Below are positions 1-7,372 of a stretch of DNA of 34,575 nt, one piece after another. The stretch is from Burkholderiales bacterium. Its GTDB lineage: Bacteria > Pseudomonadota > Gammaproteobacteria > Burkholderiales > Burkholderiaceae_C. The stretch is taken from assembly GCA_013044035.1 (NCBI GenBank), contig JABEVE010000066.1, positions 1-34,575 of the forward strand, written 5' to 3'. Numbering within the stretch: the first letter of the stretch is position 1; each line of letters begins with the position of its first letter. The position numbers were made by a program, and so were the translations under genes. Below the pieces are notes generated by a model that did not search any database, was not told the origin of the DNA, and saw nothing but the letters and a program-made list of their open reading frames with translations.

Positions 1-2
1 CC

Positions 3-884
3 GCCGGCAAGCACCACGCGCTGATGGTGGGGCCGCCCGGCAGCGGCAAGTCCATGCTGGCGCAGCGCTTTGCTGGCCTGCTGCCGCCGATGCAGCCCGA
101 CGAGGCGCTGGAAAGCGCGGCGGTACTCAGTCTGGTGGGCCGCTTCGATGTGGCGCGCTGGGGGCAGCGTCCCTTCCGCAGCCCGCATCACACCGCGTCT
201 GCGGTGGCCCTCGTGGGTGGCGGTGGCGGTTCCGTGCTGCGACCCGGCGAGATCTCACTCGCGCACCAGGGAACCCTGTTTCTCGACGAACTGCCGGAAT
301 TCGACCGCAGCGTGCTGGAAAGCCTGCGCGAACCGCTGGAAAGCGGGCGCATCCATATTTCGCGTGCGGCGCGACAGGCGGAATTCCCGGCATGCTTCCA
401 ATTCATCGGCGCCATGAACCCCTGCCCTTGCGGCTACCTCGGCCACGCCACGCGCACTTGTCGCTGCACGCCCGAGCAGGTGGCGCGTTACCAGGGCCGC
501 ATCTCCGGGCCGCTGCTCGACCGCATGGATATCCAGGTGGAGGTCGGCGCTCTGGAGCCTGACGAACTGCTGCGCCTGCCCCAAGGCGAATCCAGCCAGG
601 CCATCGCCGCGCGGGTCGCCGCTGCGGCCGAGCGGCAGATACAGCGCCAGGGCTGCATGAACTCGGCGTTGACGGGTGCGGCGCTGGATGTCCACTGCGT
701 GCTCGACGCGCACGCCTCCAACTGGCTGGCGGGCGCCCTCAAGCGCCTGGGCTGGTCGGCGCGCGCCGCGCATCGCGTGCTGAAAGTATCCCGCACCATC
801 GCCGATCTGGCGGCCCAGGAGCCCATCGCCTTGGCGCACTTGGCGGAGGCCATCCAGTTTCGTCGGGTGATGGCGGGTCACTGA
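3..884 (+). CDS. comM: ComM/YifB family AAA+ ATPase (5' end cut off by window)
   Basis: This is the C-terminal part of a Mg-chelatase-like AAA+ ATPase of the YifB/ComM family. ComM is a hexameric helicase known to promote branch migration during natural transformation. The frame is open from base 3. The Walker A motif GPPGSGKS lies at bases 30-53 and the Walker B region reads TLFLDELPEF near 270-300. A Cys-rich segment (NPCPCGYLGH, then TCRC) follows, as is usual in the family, and then the C-terminal Mg-chelatase domain. The N-terminal Lon-protease-like domain (about 200 residues) must lie upstream of the window. The gene converges on the glycine-zipper gene with 131 bp between the stops. 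The family is clear; the transformation role is known for other species only. Confidence 0.93.
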   Translation, partial: AGKHHALMVGPPGSGKSMLAQRFAGLLPPMQPDEALESAAVLSLVGRFDVARWGQRPFRSPHHTASAVALVGGGGGSVLRPGEISLAHQGTLFLDELPEFDRSVLESLREPLESGRIHISRAARQAEFPACFQFIGAMNPCPCGYLGHATRTCRCTPEQVARYQGRISGPLLDRMDIQVEVGALEPDELLRLPQGESSQAIAARVAAAAERQIQRQGCMNSALTGAALDVHCVLDAHASNWLAGALKRLGWSARAAHRVLKVSRTIADLAAQEPIALAHLAEAIQFRRVMAGH

Positions 885-1015
885 CGAACACCAGGGGTGG
901 CAGGTTGCCGCGCCCATGATGCGGCCGCGCTGCCCAGGCTTGCAAGACTCGGCAGCCTTGGCGTGCAGACGGCTCAGGCCGGACGCAATGGGTCAAAGCC
1001 CGAGCCGGAGGCCCC

Positions 1016-1786
1016 TCAGGGCAGGGGACTGAGCCCGCCAGTCGCCCCGAACTGCACGCGCTGGCCCATGGGCGGAGCCGCTCCAAGGGTGGTGCTGCGC
1101 ATCTGTCCGTCGTCCATGCGCACATCCACGCGGTAGACGGTCTGGGCATTGACGCGTTTTTGCACCTCGTTGCCGGCATAGCCGCCACCCAGCGCGCCAA
1201 TGACCGTCGCCGCGGTGCGGCCGTTGCCGCCGCCGACCTGATTGCCGAGCAAGCCGCCAACCACGCCTCCAACCACGGCACCAATGCCGTTGGCTTGGCC
1301 CGGTTCCTGCACCGGCGTGACGGCAACCACGGTGCCGCAACTGGCGCAGACCGGCGCCTGTGGCGCGGGAGTCTGCGCCGACTGCGGGGCGAAGGTTTGC
1401 GGTGCGGCGTTGCGATCATGATCGGCCACGCGTTGGGTTTGCCGCTGCGGCGGGGCCGCGCGGTTTGGTCGCTGCGACTGCATATTGGGCGGCTGCAGCG
1501 GCGCGAACTGCGATGCACCGGTGGCAGCCGGGATGGCGTTGGTCACGGCCACCGCCGATTGCGCGCCGGTACCGCCAGCCTGCGCCGGGGTGGCTCCTGC
1601 TGGCAGCGACGCCGTGGCCATGGGCGCCAGTGGCTGGGAAGTCGGCGAGGCAGGGCCGGCGCTCAGCTTGTAGAGCACTGCGGCCAGCAGCACGACGATC
1701 AGGGTTCCGAGAACGCCGGCGGCGATCCAGACAGATTTGGATGCGGAACTGCCAGCCGGGGGCTGAGGAGGAGTTGGAGTTGGCAT
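1016..1786 (-). CDS. Glycine-zipper (17 kDa antigen-like) membrane-anchored protein
   Basis: A 256-residue envelope protein. I start at the ATG at 1786; a longer reading would need a TTG at 1810. The N-terminus is a short Pro-rich cytoplasmic tail followed by one transmembrane helix (WIAAGVLGTLIVVLLAAVLY, about residues 20-39). A long low-complexity Ala/Pro/Gln stretch follows. Near the C-terminus is a glycine-zipper domain with GxxxG spacing (IGAVVGGVVGGLLGNQVGGG and VIGALGGGYAGNEVQKR), the pattern of the Rickettsia 17 kDa antigen / glycine zipper 2TM family. A CASCG pair sits just before the zipper. Such proteins usually sit in or span the cell envelope, but the function here is unknown. 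No operon partner: ComM converges from one side, and ald lies upstream on the same strand across 244 bp. Confidence 0.8.
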   Translation of the reverse strand: MPTPTPPQPPAGSSASKSVWIAAGVLGTLIVVLLAAVLYKLSAGPASPTSQPLAPMATASLPAGATPAQAGGTGAQSAVAVTNAIPAATGASQFAPLQPPNMQSQRPNRAAPPQRQTQRVADHDRNAAPQTFAPQSAQTPAPQAPVCASCGTVVAVTPVQEPGQANGIGAVVGGVVGGLLGNQVGGGNGRTAATVIGALGGGYAGNEVQKRVNAQTVYRVDVRMDDGQMRSTTLGAAPPMGQRVQFGATGGLSPLP

Positions 1787-2030
1787 GATGCGTTCAGGAG
1801 TCAGGATCAAGGCGCAGGATAGCCCCGCGGTCGTCTGCGCTGGAAGCGCCAGCGCTTCGAGACGGCGCAGCGATCTTCGGTGCCGCGATTCAGCGGGGCG
1901 CTGTTGAGCTCAATCCCGGGCCAACTTGTGGCGGCCGGGGGTGATCTGCCCTGTTGTAACGGCATGGCGCGAGCAAAGTTGACGCCTGCCTCACGGCGGG
2001 CACCTCACGCCACACCGGCTCCTTCGGCCC

Positions 2031-3173
2031 TCAGGCCACCAGCAAGGCAGTCGGCTGGTCCAGCAGCGCTTGGGCGGCAGCGGTGTAGGGCAGGTTCAGT
2101 GCCTGGGCCACGGCGGCGTAAGTGATGCGACCGGCATGCACATTGAGGCCGGCGCACAAATGCGGGTCTTCGGTACAGGCCTGCTTCCAGCCCTTGTCGG
2201 CCAGCGCCAGGGTGTATGGCAGGGTGGCGTTGTTGAGGGCGTAGGTGGAGGTGCGCGCGACGGCTCCAGGCATGTTGGCGACGCAGTAGTGCACAACGCC
2301 GTCGACCACATAGGTCGGATCTTCATGCGTGGTAGCGCGCGAGGTCTCGAAGCATCCACCCTGGTCGATAGCGACGTCCACCACCACGCTGCCCGGACGC
2401 ATGCGCCCGAGCTGTGCGCGCTTCACCAGCTTGGGGGCCGCGGCACCGGGAACCAGCACGGCGCCCACCACCAGGTCGGCCTGGGTGACGGCGGCGTCAA
2501 GTGCGTGCAGCGTCGAGTACTGGGTGGTGACACGACCGTCGAACAGTTCATCCAGCTGGCGCAGGCGGGGAAGCGACTTGTCGAGGATGGTGACGCGCGC
2601 GCCCAGACCCACGGCCATGCGCGCGGCATGCGTGCCCACCGTGCCGCCGCCGATGACGACCACATCGCCAGCCGGCACGCCCGGCACACCACCGAGCAGC
2701 ACGCCGCGGCCGCCACTGGCCTTTTGCAAAGCCACGGCGCCGACCTGCACGGCCATGCGCCCAGCCACTTCACTCATCGGCGCGAGCAGTGGCAGGCCGC
2801 CCTGGGCGTCGGTCACGGTTTCGTAGGCGATGGCGGTACAGCCACTGGCCATCAACAGCTTTGCCTGCTCGGGATCGGGTGCCAGGTGCAGGTAGGTGAA
2901 CAGCAGTTGGCCGGGGCGCAGCATGCGGCACTCGGCTGCCTGGGGCTCCTTCACCTTGACGATCATGTCCGCTTGCGCAAAGACGCTGGCGGCATCGGGC
3001 GCGATGGCCGCGCCAGCGTCCTGGTAATCGGCATCGCTGGTCCCGATGCCGGCCCCGGCCCCGGCTTGCACCAGCACGCGGTGGCCGTGGTGGGTGAGTT
3101 CACGCACCGCGCCCGGCGTGAGGCCGACGCGGTATTCATGCACTTTGATTTCCTTTGGTACGCCGATCAACAT
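2031..3173 (-). CDS. ald: Alanine dehydrogenase
   Basis: NAD-dependent L-alanine dehydrogenase, which converts alanine reversibly to pyruvate and ammonia in the cytoplasm. The 380-residue length is close to the family norm (about 370). The N-terminus [20 protein letters not shown] is the family signature. Substrate and catalytic residues fall at canonical positions: Arg15, Lys75 (VKVKEP), His96 (YLHLAP) and Asp270 (VDVAIDQGG). The Rossmann motif GGGTVG is at 175-180, with Asp198 ending the second strand for NAD ribose binding. I chose the ATG at 3173 because a purine-rich AGGGG lies just upstream and no conserved sequence precedes it. It is transcribed divergently from an Lrp-type regulator 182 bp away, the classic arrangement for an alanine-induced ald. 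An Lrp-like site lies in the shared region. Confidence 0.96.
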   Translation of the reverse strand: MLIGVPKEIKVHEYRVGLTPGAVRELTHHGHRVLVQAGAGAGIGTSDADYQDAGAAIAPDAASVFAQADMIVKVKEPQAAECRMLRPGQLLFTYLHLAPDPEQAKLLMASGCTAIAYETVTDAQGGLPLLAPMSEVAGRMAVQVGAVALQKASGGRGVLLGGVPGVPAGDVVVIGGGTVGTHAARMAVGLGARVTILDKSLPRLRQLDELFDGRVTTQYSTLHALDAAVTQADLVVGAVLVPGAAAPKLVKRAQLGRMRPGSVVVDVAIDQGGCFETSRATTHEDPTYVVDGVVHYCVANMPGAVARTSTYALNNATLPYTLALADKGWKQACTEDPHLCAGLNVHAGRITYAAVAQALNLPYTAAAQALLDQPTALLVA

Positions 3174-3283
3174 GCTGTTTTCCCCTTGGTTGTGCGTGGT
3201 TCCTTGCCACTTGCAAAGATGGGGAAAGTATCGGTCCTGGGAGACGAAATCCGATTGCAAGATCGATGCCCGAAATCCCTGAT

Positions 3284-3298
3284 GAGCACAATTTTCTA
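3284..3298. promoter_or_regulatory. Candidate Lrp/AsnC-family binding site between ald and its regulator
   Basis: The 15-mer GAGCACAATTTTCTA fits the E. coli Lrp consensus YAGHAWATTWTDCTR at 12 of 15 positions. It lies in the AT-rich part of the divergent ald/regulator region, 57 bp before the regulator's ATG. This is a pattern match only; the local paralogue may prefer another sequence. Confidence 0.4.
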
Positions 3299-3355
3299 TG
3301 GATTTTCGGGGCTTATGCGGCGCAGAATTGCACGCATTCTTCCAATGTCGCCGCC

Positions 3356-3817
3356 ATGACCGAACTTGACCGTTACGACCGCTCGATTCTCACCCTGTTG
3401 CAGGCCGATGGCCGCATGCCCAACGCGCAACTGGCGGACCATGTGGGGCTGTCAGCTTCAGCCTGCTTGCGCCGGGTGCAGCGTCTGGAGCAAACGGGGG
3501 TGATCGCGCGCTATGTGGCGCTGCTGGATGCACGCGCCATCGACCGCGCCACCACCGTGTTCATCGAGGTGACGCTGGACAGCCAGCGCGAGGAAGTGCT
3601 CGCGGCATTCGAGAAAGCCGCTGCAGCCAGCCGCGACATTCTCGAATGCCAGTTGATGGCAGGCGACTTCGACTACCTGTTGCGCGCTGCAGTGGAAAGC
3701 CCGCAGGACTATGAACGCCTGCACAAGCAAGAGCTGTCGCGCCTGCCGCATGTGGTGCGCATCAAGAGCAGTTTCGCGCTGCGCACCGTGGTCAAGCGCA
3801 CCGATTACCCGGTGTGA
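3356..3817 (+). CDS. Lrp/AsnC family transcriptional regulator, probable ald activator
   Basis: A 153-residue Lrp/AsnC regulator of standard length. An N-terminal winged helix-turn-helix (about residues 5-55; NAQLADHVGLSASACLRRVQRLEQTGVI) is followed by the RAM/AsnC ligand-binding domain, with GDFDYLLRAAVES at about 103-115, the loop that usually binds the amino acid. The ATG at 3356 matches the family N-terminus TELDRYDRSILTLL; longer in-frame readings add no family sequence. It is divergent from ald, and in many proteobacteria such a neighbour (AldR, BkdR or PutR type) activates the dehydrogenase gene in response to alanine. That target and effector are inferred from position. Confidence 0.92.
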   Translation: MTELDRYDRSILTLLQADGRMPNAQLADHVGLSASACLRRVQRLEQTGVIARYVALLDARAIDRATTVFIEVTLDSQREEVLAAFEKAAAASRDILECQLMAGDFDYLLRAAVESPQDYERLHKQELSRLPHVVRIKSSFALRTVVKRTDYPV

Positions 3818-3911
3818 GAGCACGGCAGCGTGATCACCGGCCGGGCCCGCGGCATGTGCCGCAAATCAGGCGCCCGGCGCGAGCGCGGGGGCGCATCCGA
3901 AATGAGCCGCC

Positions 3912-4379
3912 TCAATGCGACAGCCGACGCAGGATATGTACGTAATAGTTGTTTTGCGCTTCGCCGTGCTCCAGCCCGGCACGGCTCTGCTCCACCACGA
4001 AGAGTTCTTCGGCCATGCCGCGCTGCCTGGCCTGGCGGCTTAAGCGATAGGTTCCGTGCGTGGGCAACAACTCGGTGGCCACGAGGGCAATGTAGCCCTG
4101 GCCGTCGTCGTCCACGACGATGGCGTCGAAACCCTGAGACGCAGCAACCGCCTGAATCGTGACCGGCTCGAGTCGGCACATGCCGAGGTGGTCGATGTAA
4201 ATCTGCGCGATTTGCGCGATGTGCTCACATGTGAAGCGCTGCCCGGCGAGAAAGTCTGCCTGCGCCCTGGCGGCGCGCACTGTGTTCGAGGGGAGTTTGG
4301 TCCCCTCCTCCGGAGGATCGTTCAGCGCCACGGCCTTGTGTTGCGCCGAGAGATTCTTGGAGGCATTGGTATGGGCCAT
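3912..4379 (-). CDS. Hypothetical protein (155 aa) behind a Crp-like promoter
   Basis: I do not recognise a family. The 155-residue product has no signal peptide or membrane helix. After a polar N-terminal tail (about 45 residues) it has a helical segment beginning NTVRAARAQADFLAG, then a beta-rich core (GFDAIVVDDDGQGYIALVATELLPTHGTYRL in pieces) and an Arg/Gln-rich C-terminal part. The ATG at 4379 is preferred because AAGGA lies about 10 bases upstream; an ATG nine bases earlier would sit on top of that ribosome site. The gene lies downstream of amtB on the same strand but has its own candidate promoter at 4447-4489. It converges on the Lrp-type gene. Confidence 0.7.
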   Translation of the reverse strand: MAHTNASKNLSAQHKAVALNDPPEEGTKLPSNTVRAARAQADFLAGQRFTCEHIAQIAQIYIDHLGMCRLEPVTIQAVAASQGFDAIVVDDDGQGYIALVATELLPTHGTYRLSRQARQRGMAEELFVVEQSRAGLEHGEAQNNYYVHILRRLSH

Positions 4380-4446
4380 GATCTTCATCCTTCGCTGCAA
4401 TGGTGGGTGCCAAAGACCGGCCCCCGGGGCCGATCGCATGGTTTGC

Positions 4447-4489
4447 ACTGTAGGAATGAAGCCCGGAAAAGACTGTGAACGATTTCACG
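4447..4489 (-). promoter_or_regulatory. Candidate class II Crp/Fnr-type promoter for the 155-aa protein gene
   Basis: On the minus strand, CGTGA-N6-TCACA (4474-4489) matches the E. coli Crp consensus TGTGA-N6-TCACA at nine of ten core bases. A -10 box TACAGT lies at 4452-4447. If -10 spans -12 to -7, the start is base 4440 and the Crp-like site is centred exactly at -41.5, the class II position. Expected 5' leader about 61 nt. Which Crp/Fnr-family protein would bind is unknown. Confidence 0.5.
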
Positions 4490-4595
4490 GAATGGCCGGA
4501 AACATCACGGCCCGGCAGACCGTGCGTTGCGCGCCAGCGCACGGGTCACGAACCGTCGACCGATACGCTCTGTGCCCTTGTTCCGGCAGCGACGC

Positions 4596-5795
4596 TCACC
4601 AACTGACTTCGCGCTCGGGGGTGGAGCTGATTTTGTGGATCGCCAGATCGGCCCCCTGGAACTCGGCTTCGGCGTCGAGCCGAATGCCGATCGTCACCTT
4701 GAGCAGGCCGTAGACCACCAGCCCGCAGAGCAATGCCCAGGCCACGCCAGCCAGCGTGCCCACCACCTGGCTCCAGAAGCTCACGCCGCCCATGCCACCG
4801 AAGGCCGTCTGGCCGAAGATGCCGGCGGCGATGCCGCCCCAGGCGCCACACAAGCCGTGCAGCGGCCAGACGCCGAGCACATCGTCCATCCGCAAGCGGT
4901 TTTGCGTCAGGGTGAACATCCACACGAACAGCCCGCCAGCCACCGCCCCGGTGACCAGGGCGCCGAGGGGGTGCATGATGTCCGAGCCCGCGCACACCGC
5001 CACCAGCCCGGCGAGCGGGCCGTTGTGGACGAAACCCGGGTCGTTGCGCCCGGCCACCAAGGCTGCCAGCGTGCCGCCCACAAGGGCCATGAGGGAGTTG
5101 ATGGCCACCAGGCCGGAAATCTTGCTGATGTTCTGCGCGCTCATGACGTTGAAGCCGAACCAGCCCACGATCAAAATCCACGAACCCAGTGCCAGAAACG
5201 GAATGCTGGATGGAGGATGGGGATTGACCCGGCCGTCCTTGTAGCGCCCCCGTCTTGCACCCAGCAACAGAACGGCGGGCAACGCGATCCAGCCGCCCAT
5301 GGCGTGCACCACCACGGAGCCCGCGAAGTCGTGGAACGGAGCGCCAAAAACCTGTTCGAACCAGGCTTGCACGCCAAATCGATTGCCCCACATCGCACCT
5401 TCGAACAGTGGGTAGACCACACCGACGATGGCCGCTGTGGCCATGAGTTGCGGATAGAACCTGGCACGTTCGGCAATGCCGCCTGAGACGATCGCCGGAA
5501 CCGCGGCGGCAAAAGTCAGCAGAAAGAAAAAGCGGACGAGCTGGAAGCCTTCGTCCAGATTGAGTTGGGCTGCCGGCAGCCAAAAATGCACCCCGTAGGC
5601 GATGCCGTAGCCGACGAAAAAATAGGCCAGCGTGGCGACCGCAAAATCGACCAGGATTTTCACCAGGGCATTGACCTGGTTTTTCTTGCGCACCGTGCCC
5701 AGTTCCAGGAATGCGAACCCGGCGTGCATGAACAGCACCAGGATGGCGCCGAGAAGAAGAAAGAGGACATCGCTGCTTTGTTGCAAGGCTTGCAT
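4596..5795 (-). CDS. amtB: Ammonium transporter, Amt family
   Basis: A 399-residue integral membrane ammonium channel/transporter with about 11 hydrophobic helices. The pore twin-histidine pair is present: His164 in DFAGSVVVHAMGG and His313 in GVWPLHGLCGAWGG. The conserved FAFLELGTVRKKN segment is at about 27-39. Unlike E. coli AmtB no cleavable signal peptide is seen; the first helix starts near residue 10. GAGGA lies eight bases before the ATG at 5795. No glnK/P-II gene is adjacent, although amtB and glnK are usually paired, so P-II control would come from a gene elsewhere. Upstream is a good sigma-54 promoter (5870-5885) with NtrC-like sites, consistent with expression under nitrogen limitation. 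Confidence 0.94.
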   Translation of the reverse strand: MQALQQSSDVLFLLLGAILVLFMHAGFAFLELGTVRKKNQVNALVKILVDFAVATLAYFFVGYGIAYGVHFWLPAAQLNLDEGFQLVRFFFLLTFAAAVPAIVSGGIAERARFYPQLMATAAIVGVVYPLFEGAMWGNRFGVQAWFEQVFGAPFHDFAGSVVVHAMGGWIALPAVLLLGARRGRYKDGRVNPHPPSSIPFLALGSWILIVGWFGFNVMSAQNISKISGLVAINSLMALVGGTLAALVAGRNDPGFVHNGPLAGLVAVCAGSDIMHPLGALVTGAVAGGLFVWMFTLTQNRLRMDDVLGVWPLHGLCGAWGGIAAGIFGQTAFGGMGGVSFWSQVVGTLAGVAWALLCGLVVYGLLKVTIGIRLDAEAEFQGADLAIHKISSTPEREVSW

Positions 5796-5869
5796 GGGGG
5801 CTTCCTCAGAGTCGGTTTTGCGTGTAGCGGGTAGACATCCCGCAATTGGTGCAAAAAACCCTCAAAGCA

Positions 5870-5885
5870 TGCAAGATCTGTTCCA
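5870..5885 (-). promoter_or_regulatory. Sigma-54 (RpoN) promoter of amtB
   Basis: The minus strand reads TGGAACAGATCTTGCA. This fits TGGCACG-N4-TTGCW with the essential GG and GC exactly ten bases apart. The predicted start is base 5859, giving a 64-nt leader to the amtB ATG. Sigma-54 control of amt genes through NtrC is well established in proteobacteria. Confidence 0.75.
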
Positions 5886-5968
5886 TTTCAGTGCATGCGC
5901 CCCTTGTTGGCGTTCGTGTCGTGCACGGTCGATCCTTGCAGGGCAAAATCTGCTGCAAATCGACAAAA

Positions 5969-5984
5969 CGCTCAACATCGGTGC
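5969..5984 (-). promoter_or_regulatory. Weak second NtrC-like site upstream of amtB
   Basis: One half, GGTGC (5980-5984), is perfect; the other, CGCTC (5969-5973), matches TGCAC at three of five bases. Its centre is 63 bp, about six helical turns, from the stronger site and near -117 from the predicted start. The helical spacing is the main reason to list it. Confidence 0.3.
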
Positions 5985-6031
5985 GTGTATCGCCCCGTCA
6001 ATGCATGGATTTGGGGCAAATCAAGCTTGAA

Positions 6032-6047
6032 TGCACATTGATGGTGC
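6032..6047 (-). promoter_or_regulatory. NtrC-like enhancer site upstream of amtB
   Basis: TGCAC-ATTGAT-GGTGC is a perfect match to the NtrC dyad TGCAC-N6-GGTGC seen before enteric glnA. It is centred about 180 bp upstream of the predicted sigma-54 start of amtB, within normal enhancer range. Confidence 0.6.
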
Positions 6048-6132
6048 CATTGTGTTCAACGGCACCGGGGCGCCTGAACCTCGCTTGAACCCCGTATGCG
6101 GTGCTCGACGCACCGGCGAAATGAGCCGGACC

Positions 6133-6258
6133 TCAGCCCTGCAGGTCGCGATTGGTGCGCGAGGCGCGCAAGCTGTGGCGCAGGGCGAGCACGATGCCGC
6201 CCACCAAGACCATGGCGGCAGTTCCAAGGAGATAGGCGAACAGGGGATAAATCGACAT
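6133..6258 (-). CDS. Small single-pass membrane protein (41 aa)
   Basis: A short frame of 41 codons starting at the ATG at 6258. The product begins MSIYPLFAYLLGTAAMVLVG and continues as one hydrophobic helix (about residues 5-26). It ends in a basic tail rich in Arg with RHSLRASRTNRD. The inside-positive C-tail predicts an N-out, C-in single-pass protein. A weak CGGA lies upstream. It resembles small accessory subunits such as CydX or CcmD in size and shape, but no sequence signature supports either. It lies upstream of the amtB control region on the same strand and is divergent from the DMT transporter gene. It is real only if conserved elsewhere. Confidence 0.5.
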   Translation of the reverse strand: MSIYPLFAYLLGTAAMVLVGGIVLALRHSLRASRTNRDLQG

Positions 6259-6377
6259 GGCTGATTCCGGATGGCTCCGGTTTCCTCTTCAGAAACATGG
6301 GTTCACACGCTGCAAACCTTCAACGTGCGGGCACTGCACGACATCAGGGCAGTACGTCCGTTTGGACAGTGCCTTGA

Positions 6378-6416
6378 TCCTAGGTCTCCAACCGAGCGGC
6401 CAAGTTCCACCTAGGA
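6378..6416. promoter_or_regulatory. Inverted repeat (operator-like) upstream of the DMT transporter
   Basis: TCCTAGGT at 6378-6385 is repeated in reverse as ACCTAGGA at 6409-6416, with 23 bases between. Each arm contains the self-complementary CCTAGG. The arms end 17 bp before the transporter ATG at 6434. Arm centres are 31 bp apart, three helical turns, which suits a cooperative repressor. The binding protein is unknown. Confidence 0.4.
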
Positions 6417-6433
6417 TACAAGCTTTTGCATCC

Positions 6434-7366
6434 ATGCCGGCACACCCCTCGCGCAAAACCGCCATCTTCGCCATGCTGGCGCTCACCCTGATCTGGAGCA
6501 GTAACTGGATCGTGATGAAACTGGCGATGCTGGACAGTGGCCCGTTTTATTTCTCCGCCTTGCGCTATGCCGGTGGCACCGCAGTGCTATTCCTGCTGCT
6601 GCGGCTGCGGGGCGAGCGTCTGGCGCCGCCGCCACTCGGCCCCACCCTGCTCATCGGCCTGACGCAGACCACCGGCTTCACCGCGCTGGCGCAATGGGCG
6701 CTGGTGCACGGTGGCGCCGGCAAAACGGCGCTGCTGGCCTACACCATGCCGTTCTGGACCGTGCTGCTGGCCTGGGCCTGGCTGCACGAGCGCCTGCGCC
6801 CGCCGCAAGTGGCCAGCCTGGTGCTGGCGGCCATCGGACTGCTGCTCATCCTGCAACCGTGGAGCGCACAAGTCGACCTGACGAGCGCTTGGATGGCGGT
6901 CGGTGGCGGTATGAGCTGGGCAGTCTCGACCGTGGCGGCGAAACGCCTGTTCGCACATCAGGGCAAAGCGCTGTCGCCGCTGCGCCTGACGGCCTGGCAA
7001 ATGTTGCTCGGCACCACTTGTCTGGTGCTGCTTGCCGGCTTCATCCCCGAACGCGCCGTGACCTGGACGCCCGGTTTCCTCGCTGCCCTGGCCTTCAACG
7101 TGGTGCTGGCCTCGGGCCTGGCGTGGACCTTGTGGCTGCTGGTGGTCCAGCGCTTGCCGGCTGGCGTGGCCGGCCTGTCGAGCCTTGCCATTCCGGTGAC
7201 GGGCGTCCTGCTGGCCTGGGCGCTGCTGGGAGAGAGGCCCAATGCCGACGAGGGCGTGGGCATCGTCCTCATCGCCCTGGCCTTGCTGCTGTTGCTGGGC
7301 ACGTCGGCCGCAGCTCCGGCGCCAGCCGCGCCGCCGCCGAACGACGACACCGCAAAGTGGCCTTGA
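6434..7366 (+). CDS. EamA/DMT-family transporter
   Basis: A 310-residue membrane protein of the drug/metabolite transporter superfamily. Ten hydrophobic helices form two EamA repeats; the first begins AMLALTLIWSSNWIVMKLAM, the second covers roughly residues 155-295. Most characterised relatives export amino acids or other small metabolites, but the substrate cannot be read from sequence. The ATG at 6434 is chosen because the family N-terminus follows directly; upstream codons in frame add nothing recognisable. The ribosome site is weak. An inverted repeat ends 17 bp before the start. It converges on the arginase gene with only 6 bp between the stops. Confidence 0.88.
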   Translation: MPAHPSRKTAIFAMLALTLIWSSNWIVMKLAMLDSGPFYFSALRYAGGTAVLFLLLRLRGERLAPPPLGPTLLIGLTQTTGFTALAQWALVHGGAGKTALLAYTMPFWTVLLAWAWLHERLRPPQVASLVLAAIGLLLILQPWSAQVDLTSAWMAVGGGMSWAVSTVAAKRLFAHQGKALSPLRLTAWQMLLGTTCLVLLAGFIPERAVTWTPGFLAALAFNVVLASGLAWTLWLLVVQRLPAGVAGLSSLAIPVTGVLLAWALLGERPNADEGVGIVLIALALLLLLGTSAAAPAPAAPPPNDDTAKWP

Positions 7367-7372
7367 ACGGGC

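Larger units (their letters stand above)
5796..6132. other. Long regulatory region upstream of amtB
   Basis: A 337-bp stretch without a convincing gene. It holds a predicted 64-nt amtB leader, a sigma-54 promoter at 5870-5885, a strong NtrC-like dyad at 6032-6047 and a weaker one at 5969-5984. Open frames here show no family sequence. Confidence 0.6.

Noticed and set aside
3849-3862. Perfect GCGGCA-TG-TGCCGC hairpin between the Lrp-type gene and the 155-aa protein gene
   Set aside because: Two-base loop, no U-tract on either strand; not a convincing terminator.
5836-5870. Possible second sigma-54 motif (GGGTTTTTTGC) upstream of amtB
   Set aside because: GG to GC spacing is seven, not ten, bases.
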